Shown: piece by piece, positions 25,105 through 33,866 of the stretch
Numbering within the stretch: position 1 is the stretch's first letter
Layout of the letters: the number at the start of each line of letters is the position of its first letter
Assembly: GCA_910577925.1 (NCBI GenBank)
Contig: CAJTOI010000001.1
Span: forward strand, 190,528-254,527
DNA length: 64,000 nucleotides
Direction of reading: 5' to 3'
Source: an uncultured Roseburia sp.
GTDB taxonomy: Bacteria > Bacillota > Clostridia > Lachnospirales > Lachnospiraceae
Program-made: the position numbers and the translations under genes
The notes under the pieces: model-generated
Database searches by the model: none
Seen by the model: the letters and a program-made list of their open reading frames with translations, nothing else
What the model was told of the DNA's origin: nothing

Positions 25105-25194
25105 GCCGCAAAACAAAACGAAGCTGTCACACTCACGCTCGTTTTCCATGCTTGTGCCTGTCATTCTCCGCGTAAATGCGACAGCCCCGTTTTG
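25105..25194 (-). terminator. Terminator at the end of the fla/che operon
   Basis: CAAAACG and GCTGTC pair with their complements across a small internal loop (outer arms 25114-25128 and 25180-25194), followed by TTTTGTTTT on the minus strand. It begins three bases after the last operon gene. Confidence 0.65.
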
Positions 25195-25196
25195 AT

Positions 25197-25889
25197 CTAG
25201 CGTTCTGTCGGTCCCGCCTTTAAAAGCGCGGCAATCTCTTCCATAGAACTCCCATACGGGATATCGTATTCTCCTACACTGATACTCGACGCGTATCCGA
25301 TCTCAAACAGATATTTCCGCAGCGCCTCGGCATCCGATGTCACTCCGTTTGCCGCAAGCGTCTCACACACGGTCCTGCAGACATCTCCCCGCTTAATCAC
25401 CAAATGATAGCTTTCCGTCTGCGCTCCCGCGTCCGCTCCGCCCGCATCCTCCGGATTCTGTTCATCCTCCGGGTTCCGGTCGTCTTCCGGTGCCTGACCG
25501 CCCTCTGCTTCGGCGGGCGTATCCGAACCCCCGCTGTCCCGTTCGGCATCCGCATCCTCCGGGCTCTGACTGTCCTGCACATTTTCCGTATTCTCCGGGT
25601 TCCCGCCGTCCTGCGTGTCCTTTGCATCCTCCGAACTCTGACTGCCGTCTTTGGTATCCGCATGATCCTGCCCGCGCTCAGAGGTCACGGAAGCCAACAG
25701 CCCCTCCGCGTCCATCACTTCCGTCTCTTCGGCGCTGTCCTCCGGCATAATCATTCCAAGCTGCGTCGCACGCTCAATGACTTCGTCATCCGACATCACT
25801 TTTTTATTTTTGGAAAAAACAATTGCCAGCACAATCGTGGTGACAATAATACCGATTCCCAACCCACGCAAATAATATTTCAGTTTCAC
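25197..25889 (-). CDS. Membrane protein with YceG/MltG LysM-like domain, no catalytic domain
   Basis: A 230-residue protein from a GTG that overlaps the SwrB-like stop by four bases. Residues 7-27 form one transmembrane helix. About 65-165 is a disordered Glu/Asp/Pro/Gly region with repeated PEDA-like units (SPEDA, APEDD, NPEDE, NPEDA). The C-terminal 65 residues follow the LysM-like pattern seen at the N-terminus of MltG (KRGDVCRTVCETLAANGV, YLFEIGYA, GEYDIPYGSSMEEIAALL). The glycan-cleaving domain of MltG is absent. It is the last gene of the fla/che unit. Function unknown; wall contact near the motor is a guess. Confidence 0.6.
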   Translation of the reverse strand: MKLKYYLRGLGIGIIVTTIVLAIVFSKNKKVMSDDEVIERATQLGMIMPEDSAEETEVMDAEGLLASVTSERGQDHADTKDGSQSSEDAKDTQDGGNPENTENVQDSQSPEDADAERDSGGSDTPAEAEGGQAPEDDRNPEDEQNPEDAGGADAGAQTESYHLVIKRGDVCRTVCETLAANGVTSDAEALRKYLFEIGYASSISVGEYDIPYGSSMEEIAALLKAGPTER

Positions 25890-26626
25890 GAATCCGATTC
25901 CCCTTTATAAAGTCCGATTACCAGTCTGACCTCGCCGATGCCCAGACCCAGCTTTTTGGCAATATCGACAACATTGTAGCCTTCTTTGTGCAGTGCCAGA
26001 ATCCTTTTGTTATGATTCTCTTCCTCTTCCTGCTCCGACACTTGGCCTTCGTGTTCAAGCTCCTCTTCGGCCTTCCCCTTGGGCGGCTCCTTTTCCTCCA
26101 CTTTGGGCACTTCCACAGCATTCTGTATCACCGCACTTGCCCGCACGGCTGGCTGCGGCGGTACCAGCGATACCGGCTGTGCCGCAGGCACGGCGCCCGA
26201 TGTCGGGATATGCTCCTGCATATTGCGCACATCGGCTGCAAGGCGCTGCAGATCCGAAACCATTCCCGTCAATTCCACGTGTTTATCGTTGAGCATGCTG
26301 TAAAGAAACATGATCTCGCTATGTGTCTTATTCATGTTCTCCACAATCGTATCCGAGAATTCGTTGATCGCCATAATCTTCTCGTTTGTCTCTTTCACAA
26401 GCGCCCGGTCAACCCTGTCCATAGACGCCTCAAGCCGTTCGTCAATGGCCTCCTCAATCTTAACGCCTGCATTCTCGACCTGACGGTTGACAATATTTTT
26501 CAGCTCATCCTCGCTTATCTCTGCCAGTTTATTCAATTCCGAAGGGGACAGCTTCTCCGTGATAAAGAAACTTCCCACCATAAATATACATCCTACAAGA
26601 AGCAGTATCAATTCTACTCCAGCCAT
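25886..26626 (-). CDS. SwrB-like/DUF6115 single-pass membrane protein
   Basis: A 246-residue protein starting at an ATG with GGAGG five bases upstream. A transmembrane helix covers about 3-22. About 28-135 is a long helical, probably coiled-coil stretch, then a Pro/Glu-rich linker. The C-terminal 45 residues (KRILALHKEGYNVVDIAKKL, GEVRLVIGLYK) look like a small helix-turn-helix. This layout and the position right after sigD and before rpsB match Bacillus SwrB, which activates flagellar export. Sequence identity to SwrB cannot be judged here. Confidence 0.6.
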   Translation of the reverse strand: MAGVELILLLVGCIFMVGSFFITEKLSPSELNKLAEISEDELKNIVNRQVENAGVKIEEAIDERLEASMDRVDRALVKETNEKIMAINEFSDTIVENMNKTHSEIMFLYSMLNDKHVELTGMVSDLQRLAADVRNMQEHIPTSGAVPAAQPVSLVPPQPAVRASAVIQNAVEVPKVEEKEPPKGKAEEELEHEGQVSEQEEEENHNKRILALHKEGYNVVDIAKKLGLGIGEVRLVIGLYKGESDS

Positions 26627-26720
26627 AGTTTCCTCCATACGCACACATTTTCCGTGTCTTTCGGGTTCATGTGTGTATACACAAACCTCCCAGCGAAAAT
26701 CTATCTCTCGCTCTTTCCTT

Positions 26721-27050
26721 TTATATTTTCATGTCAAAGCTTGATCCCTGACCCTTTAGTATAACTTTTCCGTTCTCACTTTTTTCATCCGCAGACTCTT
26801 TTTTCTTTTTTTTGTTCTGATTTCTCTCATAACTGTTATTGCCTTTTTCCTTGGCATCGAAGCGATAGCCTTCGTTTTCTTTCTGTTCGGGATCATTTAC
26901 CCGCTTTGTCAGCTGCTCTTCCTTCCGCTCCTGCTGAATCTCGATGCTGTGCTGCTGAATTACCGGTTTGTTATCCTCATGCTGCTTCAGCTGTCCAATA
27001 TCCTGCGTCCGCTGAATCATTCCGTTCACATCCACCGGTCTTATTGACAT
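26721..27050 (-). CDS. Small charged protein of the fla/che operon, unknown
   Basis: A 109-residue hydrophilic protein without membrane segments, dominated by Lys, Glu, Gln and Asn (EEQLTKRVNDPEQKENE, NQNKKKKKESADEK). It starts MSIRPVDVNGMIQRTQDIGQ and ends GQGSSFDMKI; both ends look more conserved-like than the disordered middle. It lies 22 bases after sigD. No family was recognised. Position suggests a regulatory or export-related role in motility, but that is inference. Confidence 0.6.
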   Translation of the reverse strand: MSIRPVDVNGMIQRTQDIGQLKQHEDNKPVIQQHSIEIQQERKEEQLTKRVNDPEQKENEGYRFDAKEKGNNSYERNQNKKKKKESADEKSENGKVILKGQGSSFDMKI

Positions 27051-27072
27051 ATTGCACCTCTTCCCCGGAACC

Positions 27073-27837
27073 TCAGTCCGTTAAAATGCCCATATAATTT
27101 CCCATCTTCCTGCGCATTTTCAAAAGCGCCTTCGTGTGCAGCTGTGAAACGCGCGATTCAGACACCTCTAAAATATTGCTGATCTCTTTCAGTGTCAGCT
27201 CCTCATAATAATACAGCAGTATTACCTTCTGCTCCTTCTCCGTCAAAAGTTCCATCGTTTCCTCCAGAACTTTTTTTAATTCTTCCTCCGCAACGGCTTC
27301 CTCCGGCTGCACAAAATGCGAATTATTCTGTGCATCCATCACGGGTTCACCGCCCTGTTCCACAAACTCATTCAGTGAAACCACATTTGTAACTTTCAGC
27401 TGCGACTGCCACTCATTTAATTCGTCTCCGGCGATTCCAAGCTGCCTTGCAATCTCCTCGTCGGAAGCATTCTTCCCGGTCCGCGTCTCCACAATCTTGA
27501 TGGCCTCTTCAATCTTTTTCTGTTTCTGCCTGACCGTCCGCGGAATCCAGTCCATCTTGCGTATCTGATCTAAAATAGCCCCTCGAATACGCAGACTCGC
27601 GTAGGTTTCAAATTTTACATCCTTCCCCAAATCAAATTTATCGATTGCATCAATTAATCCGAATATCCCGTAACTCACCAGGTCATCGTATTCCACATTA
27701 TATCCAAGATACATGCTCAAACGACCTGCCACAACCCGAACCAGCGGCGCATACTCAACAATAAGCTTTTCCCGCAGCTCCTGTGTGGGATTTTTGGAAT
27801 ATTCTTCCCAAAGTTTTTCTCTATCAACCGCTTTCAT
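27073..27837 (-). CDS. sigD: Flagellar sigma factor sigma-D (FliA/WhiG family)
   Basis: A 254-residue sigma-70 family factor for late flagellar and chemotaxis genes. Region 2 includes YDDLVSYGIFGLIDAIDKFD and the DNA-melting RIRGAILDQIR; region 3 follows WIPRTVRQKQ; region 4 is EELTLKEISNILEVSESRVSQ (partly quoted), the -35 recognition helix. It lies near the 3' end of the 33 kb operon as in Bacillus, where distance from the promoter makes SigD level heterogeneous. FlgM, its antagonist, is not in the window. Confidence 0.96.
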   Translation of the reverse strand: MKAVDREKLWEEYSKNPTQELREKLIVEYAPLVRVVAGRLSMYLGYNVEYDDLVSYGIFGLIDAIDKFDLGKDVKFETYASLRIRGAILDQIRKMDWIPRTVRQKQKKIEEAIKIVETRTGKNASDEEIARQLGIAGDELNEWQSQLKVTNVVSLNEFVEQGGEPVMDAQNNSHFVQPEEAVAEEELKKVLEETMELLTEKEQKVILLYYYEELTLKEISNILEVSESRVSQLHTKALLKMRRKMGNYMGILTD

Positions 27838-27868
27838 AGGAAGCCCCCACGTTCTAGTTTTCTATCAT

Positions 27869-28162
27869 TTACTCGTCTTTCTGACCGTTTTCTCTGTCCG
27901 CATCAATATTCTCGGCAGCTGCGTCCTCGCCTGCCTCCTGATCTTCTGATGCGTTCTCACCATCCGTGGTTTCCTTATCCTCTTCCTTAAAATTACTGTC
28001 CAAAATTATTTTTACGATGCATCCCAAAAAATAAAACACAATCAGAACAATCAGGAGCATCTTTACAAACCCTGCCACCTCCAGATGGGACGCGATACCG
28101 GCGATACACGCGATCGCCCCCGCCAGAAGCATAATAAACGCAGGTATTGATTTTGTCTTCAT
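27869..28162 (-). CDS. Small two-helix membrane protein between cheD and sigD
   Basis: A 97-residue protein starting at the ATG at 28162 (MKTKSIPAFIMLLAG). Two transmembrane helices cover about 7-26 and 33-54, followed by an acidic tail of 40 residues (EEDKETTDGENASEDQEAGE). It sits in the fla/che operon where Bacillus has no gene. No family recognised. Confidence 0.65.
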   Translation of the reverse strand: MKTKSIPAFIMLLAGAIACIAGIASHLEVAGFVKMLLIVLIVFYFLGCIVKIILDSNFKEEDKETTDGENASEDQEAGEDAAAENIDADRENGQKDE

Positions 28163-28202
28163 AAACAACCAAGCCTTTCTGATTTGTCATGGTTTCACTG
28201 CC

Positions 28203-28688
28203 TTATATGATTTTAACCGGCTTTCCGACGGACTTGATATAAAATTCTCCCGTATCACAATGCAGTTCAACTGTTCTTCCGTAATTCAGCCCCGTATCCT
28301 CCGCCACGAGCCGGATTCCGAGTTCCTTTAATACTGCCTTTGCCATAGCCGCATTTCTGGCTCCGATATTTCCGACATCAGACAGACCGCTCACCTCAAA
28401 CATTCTTGCACCGCCGGCAATTTTGGCAATCAAACGATTTCTGTTTCCGCCGGCTGCAATCACGCGCTTTAGTAATTCCCGGATTCCGGTATCTCCAAAC
28501 TTTGCGATATTGCTGTTATTGCGCACCTGTTTACTGTCCGGAAGCATATAATGCACCATACCGCCAACCTTTGATACCGGGTCGTATAAAACAAGTCCTA
28601 TACAGGACCCCAGCCCTAAAGTCGTAATTACATCAGGTGCCTTACAGATATTCAGATCTGCCATGCCCACCTTAATAACTTGACTCAT
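28203..28688 (-). CDS. cheD: Chemoreceptor glutamine deamidase CheD
   Basis: A 161-residue enzyme that deamidates receptor glutamines and, when bound by CheC, adjusts adaptation. The catalytic Cys is in GLGSCIGLVLYD at about 30, and the His is in GGMVHYMLP near 47. It follows cheC by 12 bases, the standard partner order. Confidence 0.95.
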   Translation of the reverse strand: MSQVIKVGMADLNICKAPDVITTLGLGSCIGLVLYDPVSKVGGMVHYMLPDSKQVRNNSNIAKFGDTGIRELLKRVIAAGGNRNRLIAKIAGGARMFEVSGLSDVGNIGARNAAMAKAVLKELGIRLVAEDTGLNYGRTVELHCDTGEFYIKSVGKPVKII

Positions 28689-28700
28689 ATCTCCATCTCC

Positions 28701-29321
28701 TTATAACGATATTCCCAAGGACGTTAAAATCTTTTCGTAAGAATCCTGCTCAGGCATCAGGATAAAGTAACCGTTAATCGCAACCTCTGCACAGATCTCG
28801 GTCTGAATCAAAAGCGCATTGTCTCCGAACTGCCCGAATTGAATTGCCGGAACGCTTAGTATTGATGCCGCCATATCGACCGCGATATACGGAACCGACG
28901 GCGCGATCACAAGATTCGTCAGTGACGACAGCGCCGAGAGATAGGAACCCGCGATAATATTTCCGATTTCCTTTAACGCGGAAAGCTCCATCTCGTCAAA
29001 GGGTTTATCCGACGAAGCATCGCTCATCATAAGCTTACTCACAAGATAGCGCGCAGAGGGAATATCCAGCAAAAACATCATACTGCCCTCTATATCGTCA
29101 CAAACCTCCAAAAAAATCCCGACAATCGTCTCATCCTCCGCCCCCACCGCTGTACCGAGCTTCGAGGCTTCCATCATACGGATGCTCGGAACATTCATAT
29201 CAATCATCATACCGAGCATATTGGCAATCGCCGAGACCGCGTTACCGGCTCCGATGTTTCCCAATTCCTTTAAGACATCAAAGTACATATTGTTTACGTC
29301 TTCCAATGTCATCTTACTCAT
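28701..29321 (-). CDS. cheC: CheY-P phosphatase CheC
   Basis: A 206-residue phosphatase with two copies of the active-site helix: KELGNIGAGNAVSAI near 16 and KEIGNIIAGSYLSAL near 112, each with the E-x2-N core. It dephosphorylates CheY-P and binds CheD. Hairpin signal 29412-29441 lies upstream, between it and cheW, so its expression may be lower than that of cheA and cheW. Confidence 0.95.
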   Translation of the reverse strand: MSKMTLEDVNNMYFDVLKELGNIGAGNAVSAIANMLGMMIDMNVPSIRMMEASKLGTAVGAEDETIVGIFLEVCDDIEGSMMFLLDIPSARYLVSKLMMSDASSDKPFDEMELSALKEIGNIIAGSYLSALSSLTNLVIAPSVPYIAVDMAASILSVPAIQFGQFGDNALLIQTEICAEVAINGYFILMPEQDSYEKILTSLGISL

Positions 29322-29411
29322 GGCAATCTACCTTCTCTTTCTCATAATCTGAACAGTCTGCATACACCTCCGGCTGCCGCACAGCTGATATGCACACGAA
29401 CTGACACAAAA

Positions 29412-29441
29412 GTTAGTGAGACCCATGAAGATCCCACTAAC
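29412..29441 (-). terminator. Attenuator-like hairpin between cheW and cheC
   Basis: GTTAGTGGGATC and GGTCTCACTAAC form 12 pairs, two of them G-T, around a six-base loop, followed by TTTTG. It starts 16 bases after the cheW stop. The short T-tract suggests partial termination within the operon. Confidence 0.6.
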
Positions 29442-29456
29442 CTTTTATCGGATACA

Positions 29457-29903
29457 CTAGATCGTATCATCAATAATCGCATTGAGCTCTAACAGAGAAA
29501 TCAGCTCATCCCCGTGTTTGCCCACACCATTGATGAACTTCCCCTTATTCGAGGTCTTATCAACCTCGTCTTCACTGAGATTGACAACCTCCCTTACCTG
29601 GTCCACAATAATTCCGAGCAGCCCTTTCTCCTCTATTTTCAGAATGATAATCCGGCTCGCATTTGTAAAAGTATCTTCTTCAAGCCCCATCTTTTTGCGC
29701 ACACTCATGACAGGGACAATCTCACCGCGCAGATTAATAATCCCCGCAAAATACGGCTGGGATTTCGGAACCCTCGTAATCTTGGCCATACGCACAATAT
29801 TATCGATATAATTGATATCAATACCGTACTGCTCGCTTCCAACCATAACCACGATGTATTGTTTGTATACCTTCTCGATTACGTCCATACTGTTGTTTTC
29901 CAT
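29457..29903 (-). CDS. cheW: Chemotaxis coupling protein CheW
   Basis: A 148-residue single CheW domain linking receptors to CheA. YIVVMVGSEQYGIDINYIDNI (partly quoted), GIINLRGEIVPVMSV and GLIVDQVREV-like segments are family typical. It follows cheA by 13 bases. Confidence 0.95.
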   Translation of the reverse strand: MENNSMDVIEKVYKQYIVVMVGSEQYGIDINYIDNIVRMAKITRVPKSQPYFAGIINLRGEIVPVMSVRKKMGLEEDTFTNASRIIILKIEEKGLLGIIVDQVREVVNLSEDEVDKTSNKGKFINGVGKHGDELISLLELNAIIDDTI

Positions 29904-29916
29904 GTCTGCTACCCCC

Positions 29917-32046
29917 TTACATTAATGTGTTTACATCCAAGATTAAGGCAAGCTCGCCATCTCCCAAGATGGTAGCACCACTGATAATCTTACTGCTGTT
30001 ATTAATGTAGTTACCGAGAGACTTGATAACGATTTCCTGCTGTCCCATAAGATTGTCCACCACAAGACCGGCAAGACTGTCTCCCTTGTTGACGATAACC
30101 ACGGTATAACTCTCCGGCTCTTCCTCCTTCGGCTCAATATCGAGCACTTTGTCAAGACGGATCAGCGGAATGACCTTGCTGCGCAGATGAATGACTTCTT
30201 TTGCCTCCACATATTTGATATCCTTAGCGGGAATATCTTCTATGTTTGAAATGGATCCCAGTGCGATTGCATATTTCTCGTCCCGGATTTCAACCATCAA
30301 TGCCTGAATAATTGCCAGGGTAAGCGGCAGACGTACCGTAAATGTTGTTCCCTCACCCAGCTTTGTCTTAACCTCAACGTCACCGCCGAGCTGTTCGATG
30401 TTGGATTTTACGACATCCAGTCCGACGCCCCGCCCGGAAATATCGGTGATTTTCTTCGCCATAGAGAAGCTCGGCATGAAAAGCAGATTCACAATCTCCT
30501 TCTGACTCATGGATTCCGCCTGCTCCTCCGTGATTGCGCCGCGCTCGATCGCCTTGCTGCGCACCGCCTCCACATCGATGCCGTTGCCGTCGTCTCCGAC
30601 CTCGATAATGACATTATTGCCCTCCTGAAATGCATTCAGGAATATCGTTCCGACTTCCGGCTTTCCTCTCTCAATACGCGTCGCATTGTCCTCAAGACCA
30701 TGATCCGCGGAATTGCGGAGCAAGTGCTGCAGCGGATCCCCGATCTGATCCACCACCGTACGGTCCAATTCCGTCTCCTCGCCCGTCATGTACAATTCCA
30801 TCTTCTTGTCCAATTTTCTGGAAAGATCCCGAATCATACGCGGGAATTTATTTACAACGCTCTCAATCGGAACCATCCGCACTTTCATGACGGACTCGTG
30901 AAGATTCGTGGTAATCCGCTCAAGATATTCAATCTGCTCATGGAAGGTCTGATTCTGGAAATCACCGGAATCCGTAGAACCCATGGCCACAAGACTGTTT
31001 TTCGCAATGATAAGCTCCGATACCTGGTTCATCAATGCATCCAGTTTCTCGATATCCACGCGGACGGTACGGTTCGTGACAGGCTTTGCCACCGCCTGTT
31101 TTTTATTGTCCTTCGCCGGCGCTTTCGCTTCCGCCGCAGCTGCGGGAACCGTGGCCGGAGCCTCTTTTACCGCTTCCGGCACGGCTGCGGGAGCCGGAGC
31201 CGCGGGCGCTGCAGCCGCAGCCTCCTCCGCTTTTTCCTGCTTTGCAGCCAGCGTCTCGAATTTTATTTGTTCTCCGACAACCTCCTCGATCTCGGAAACG
31301 GCTTTCGCCGCCTCGGCAATCTTATCATAGTCCTCCTCCGAAACAAAGAGGAAACTGAAATCACAGTCAAAGCTCTCATCCTCAATATCCTGCGAGCTTG
31401 GATTGTATACCAGAATCTGTCCGAACTCCTCTACGGCCTTAAACACGAGAAATGCTCTTGCCGCTTTCAGCAGACACTCTTTCTGGATATATACCGTCAT
31501 ACCGTAAATATGCTGCCCGGATTCTTCGGCTTCTTTCAGCTTCGCCTTCTCCGCATCGGCCACCTCAAAATCAAAATACTTCTTTGTATATCCGACATCC
31601 GCCGATGGCGCCGGAGCGGACGTATCTTTCGCCGCCGGAGCCGCGCCCGGCGCCTCCCCGTTGGCCGCGGCGATAAAATCATTCAGTTCTTTGATGATGA
31701 GCTCATTGTCCTCAGTCCCCTCGCTCGAACTCTCTTTGACACTGTTCAGATACCCCTCGATCGCGTCCAGACACTTGAAAAGGAGATCAATCATCGAACT
31801 GTTTACCTTAATCTTGTCGCTGCGGACTTCCTGAAATACATTCTCCATATCATGGGTCAGATGCTGCATCCTCTTAAAGCCCATGGTTCCCGCCATACCC
31901 TTTAAGGAGTGTGCCGCACGGAAAATCTCGTTAATCACGTCCATATTTTCCGGGTCTTTTTCCAACTCCATAATGCAATCGCTCAGCGTCTGCAGATGTT
32001 CGTCTGTCTCATCAATAAAAATCTCAAGGTATTGGCTTACATCCAT
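29917..32046 (-). CDS. cheA: Chemotaxis histidine kinase CheA
   Basis: A 709-residue kinase. P1 Hpt domain at 1-110 with the phosphorylated His46 (AAHSLKGMAGTMGF); P2 CheY/CheB-binding domain at about 155-260; P3 dimerisation near 330-390; P4 ATPase with HLLRNSADHGLE and GDDGNGID; P5 CheW-like domain at the C-terminus. Two linkers are strongly Ala/Pro-rich (about 130-150 and 270-320). It phosphorylates CheY and CheB in response to receptors. Confidence 0.97.
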   Translation of the reverse strand: MDVSQYLEIFIDETDEHLQTLSDCIMELEKDPENMDVINEIFRAAHSLKGMAGTMGFKRMQHLTHDMENVFQEVRSDKIKVNSSMIDLLFKCLDAIEGYLNSVKESSSEGTEDNELIIKELNDFIAAANGEAPGAAPAAKDTSAPAPSADVGYTKKYFDFEVADAEKAKLKEAEESGQHIYGMTVYIQKECLLKAARAFLVFKAVEEFGQILVYNPSSQDIEDESFDCDFSFLFVSEEDYDKIAEAAKAVSEIEEVVGEQIKFETLAAKQEKAEEAAAAAPAAPAPAAVPEAVKEAPATVPAAAAEAKAPAKDNKKQAVAKPVTNRTVRVDIEKLDALMNQVSELIIAKNSLVAMGSTDSGDFQNQTFHEQIEYLERITTNLHESVMKVRMVPIESVVNKFPRMIRDLSRKLDKKMELYMTGEETELDRTVVDQIGDPLQHLLRNSADHGLEDNATRIERGKPEVGTIFLNAFQEGNNVIIEVGDDGNGIDVEAVRSKAIERGAITEEQAESMSQKEIVNLLFMPSFSMAKKITDISGRGVGLDVVKSNIEQLGGDVEVKTKLGEGTTFTVRLPLTLAIIQALMVEIRDEKYAIALGSISNIEDIPAKDIKYVEAKEVIHLRSKVIPLIRLDKVLDIEPKEEEPESYTVVIVNKGDSLAGLVVDNLMGQQEIVIKSLGNYINNSSKIISGATILGDGELALILDVNTLM

Positions 32047-32047
32047 A

Positions 32048-33112
32048 TTATTTTACCCCCACATTCTTAATAATTGCCTGTGCAACTTCTTTTAGAGGAA
32101 CCACTTCATTTACCAAGCCTGTTTCGGCAATCGCCTTGGGCATTCCGTAGACTACGCTGGTCTCTGCGTCCTGGGCGATCACATAAATGGATTTGCTCTT
32201 AGCCAGAGATTTGATACCGTTGGTACCGTCGGCCCCCATACCCGTCAGCACCACACAGACCACCTGGTCAAACCCGCTGCTCTGCAGGGAATCATATGTA
32301 ATGTTCGCGCACGGTCTGAGCCCGCCGATTGCCGGCATATCATTGAGTTTGATGACATGGCCGCCAGCTGTCTTCTTTACCTCCATGTGACGGCCGCCCG
32401 GCGCGACATACACCCAGCCCTTCTGAAGCACATCGCCGTCCTCGGCCTCCTTCACATGAATCGGGCTGATTTCGTTGAGACGATCCGCCATGGATTTTGT
32501 AAACCCGACCGGCATATGCTGTACCAGCACCATTGGCGCGTTCAGATCCTTGGGAAGGTACGGTATCACGCTCTGCAGCGCTTTCGGTCCGCCTGTCGAA
32601 CACGCCAGCGCCACAACCTTGTTCCCCGACTTCATGGCCACGGAATCCTTGCGCAGGGTAATCTTCGGCTTTGCCGCCGCTCCCACCGTGCGGTTTTCTC
32701 TTCGGAATCTCTCGGTTTTAAGGACTGCAGACAGTACCTCCAGCAGCTCTTTCTTAAAATCCTCGCCCTTCGCTTCAATCACATTCGTCGGCTTTGTCAC
32801 AAAATCGACAGCCCCGCGCTCCATCGCAAGAATGGTAACCTCGGCATCCTTTGTCGTCGTGGTACTCACCATGATAACCGTAGCTTTGATTCTGTCCTTC
32901 TGCAGTTTCTCGAGCAGTTCCAGACCGTCCATACGCGGCATATTCACGTCCAGGACTACGCCGTCGTACTTTGTTGTCTTTAGCTTCTCATATGCTTCCA
33001 AACCGTCACGGCACACATCCACTGCCTGAAATGTTTCATCTGAATTGATTATATCACAGATAACCCTTCTCATGAGTGCAGAGTCATCAACCACAAGAAT
33101 GTTTTTTTTCAT
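32048..33112 (-). CDS. cheB: Receptor methylesterase CheB
   Basis: A 354-residue response regulator-methylesterase. Start set at MKKNILVVDD with an AGGAG site; earlier in-frame codons lack homology and overlap the PilZ gene. The receiver domain carries Asp55 and the catalytic domain Ser172 (ACSTGGP), His199 (VQHMP) and Asp295 (GMGADG). It demethylates chemoreceptors during adaptation. The matching methyltransferase CheR is not in the window. Confidence 0.96.
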   Translation of the reverse strand: MKKNILVVDDSALMRRVICDIINSDETFQAVDVCRDGLEAYEKLKTTKYDGVVLDVNMPRMDGLELLEKLQKDRIKATVIMVSTTTTKDAEVTILAMERGAVDFVTKPTNVIEAKGEDFKKELLEVLSAVLKTERFRRENRTVGAAAKPKITLRKDSVAMKSGNKVVALACSTGGPKALQSVIPYLPKDLNAPMVLVQHMPVGFTKSMADRLNEISPIHVKEAEDGDVLQKGWVYVAPGGRHMEVKKTAGGHVIKLNDMPAIGGLRPCANITYDSLQSSGFDQVVCVVLTGMGADGTNGIKSLAKSKSIYVIAQDAETSVVYGMPKAIAETGLVNEVVPLKEVAQAIIKNVGVK

Positions 33113-33113
33113 T

Positions 33114-33863
33114 TTATCTCCTACTCCTTTGACGTGTTTTGCGCTCTTCCTCAAAAATATACCTGATAATATCTTCCTGGACGTTGTTATCCTGAATCAT
33201 AAATTTGACCCGGGCCTCATAGCACTTCCTGCCGGAGCGTTCCGACTCCTGACAGGCTATGATATTTCCGATAATATAATAAAGTTTGTTCAGCTCCTCA
33301 TTCCGCAGGTGCAGCAACAGTAACATATACTGCCCTTCCTCGATTTCCCCTTCCGTGATAAACTTGACGCCCCCTCCGCTCAAATCGATAATCTGGCCGG
33401 CTCTCTCCTTCTTATCTTTCAGTTCTTCGTTGCGAATCTGTATATAAATCGCCTCGCCGGTACCGCATTCCGCCTCTTCTTTGGTAAGCAGATAATAATC
33501 GAACTTCATAATACAGGGGTACCGGTAAAATTCTCTTCGCTGAAACTTTTCAAGCTGTGATTTCAGTTCGATTTCCAGCATATAGATATTATCCTTTTTG
33601 TAGCGCTCCTTCACCTGTGCCACCGCCCGATAAAGTCCGCTGCGACAGAAAAATACAAAATCAAAGCGCACCCCGAGTGTCAACAGTACCAGTTTCCCTT
33701 TTTCTGTCGGCATCGCAATCTCAATATTGCCATTCTCCATGACATCTAAAACTTTGCTCCGATAAAGACAGGGCATTTCATCCCGCTGTCTCCCCCGCTT
33801 TATCTCATTTATCTCGATTCTATCTCCTGGATGTATCACTTGCGCAACTGTCATAATATCCAC
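33114..33863 (-). CDS. ycgR: PilZ-domain c-di-GMP receptor (YcgR/MotI type)
   Basis: A 249-residue two-domain protein: an N-terminal YcgR-like barrel (1-100) and a PilZ domain with the c-di-GMP motifs RxxxR at 110-114 and DxSxxG at 160-165, both intact. YcgR/MotI brakes the motor by binding stator or switch proteins when c-di-GMP is high. Placement between flhG and cheB puts it under fla/che control, unlike Bacillus motI, which is elsewhere. Confidence 0.88.
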   Translation of the reverse strand: MDIMTVAQVIHPGDRIEINEIKRGRQRDEMPCLYRSKVLDVMENGNIEIAMPTEKGKLVLLTLGVRFDFVFFCRSGLYRAVAQVKERYKKDNIYMLEIELKSQLEKFQRREFYRYPCIMKFDYYLLTKEEAECGTGEAIYIQIRNEELKDKKERAGQIIDLSGGGVKFITEGEIEEGQYMLLLLHLRNEELNKLYYIIGNIIACQESERSGRKCYEARVKFMIQDNNVQEDIIRYIFEEERKTRQRSRR

Positions 33864-33866
33864 TCC

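Noticed and set aside
30700..31905. Long plus-strand open frame of about 400 codons antisense to cheA
   Set aside because: Antisense to a fully supported kinase gene, with basic, low-information sequence and no ribosome site. It comes from the codon bias of cheA.
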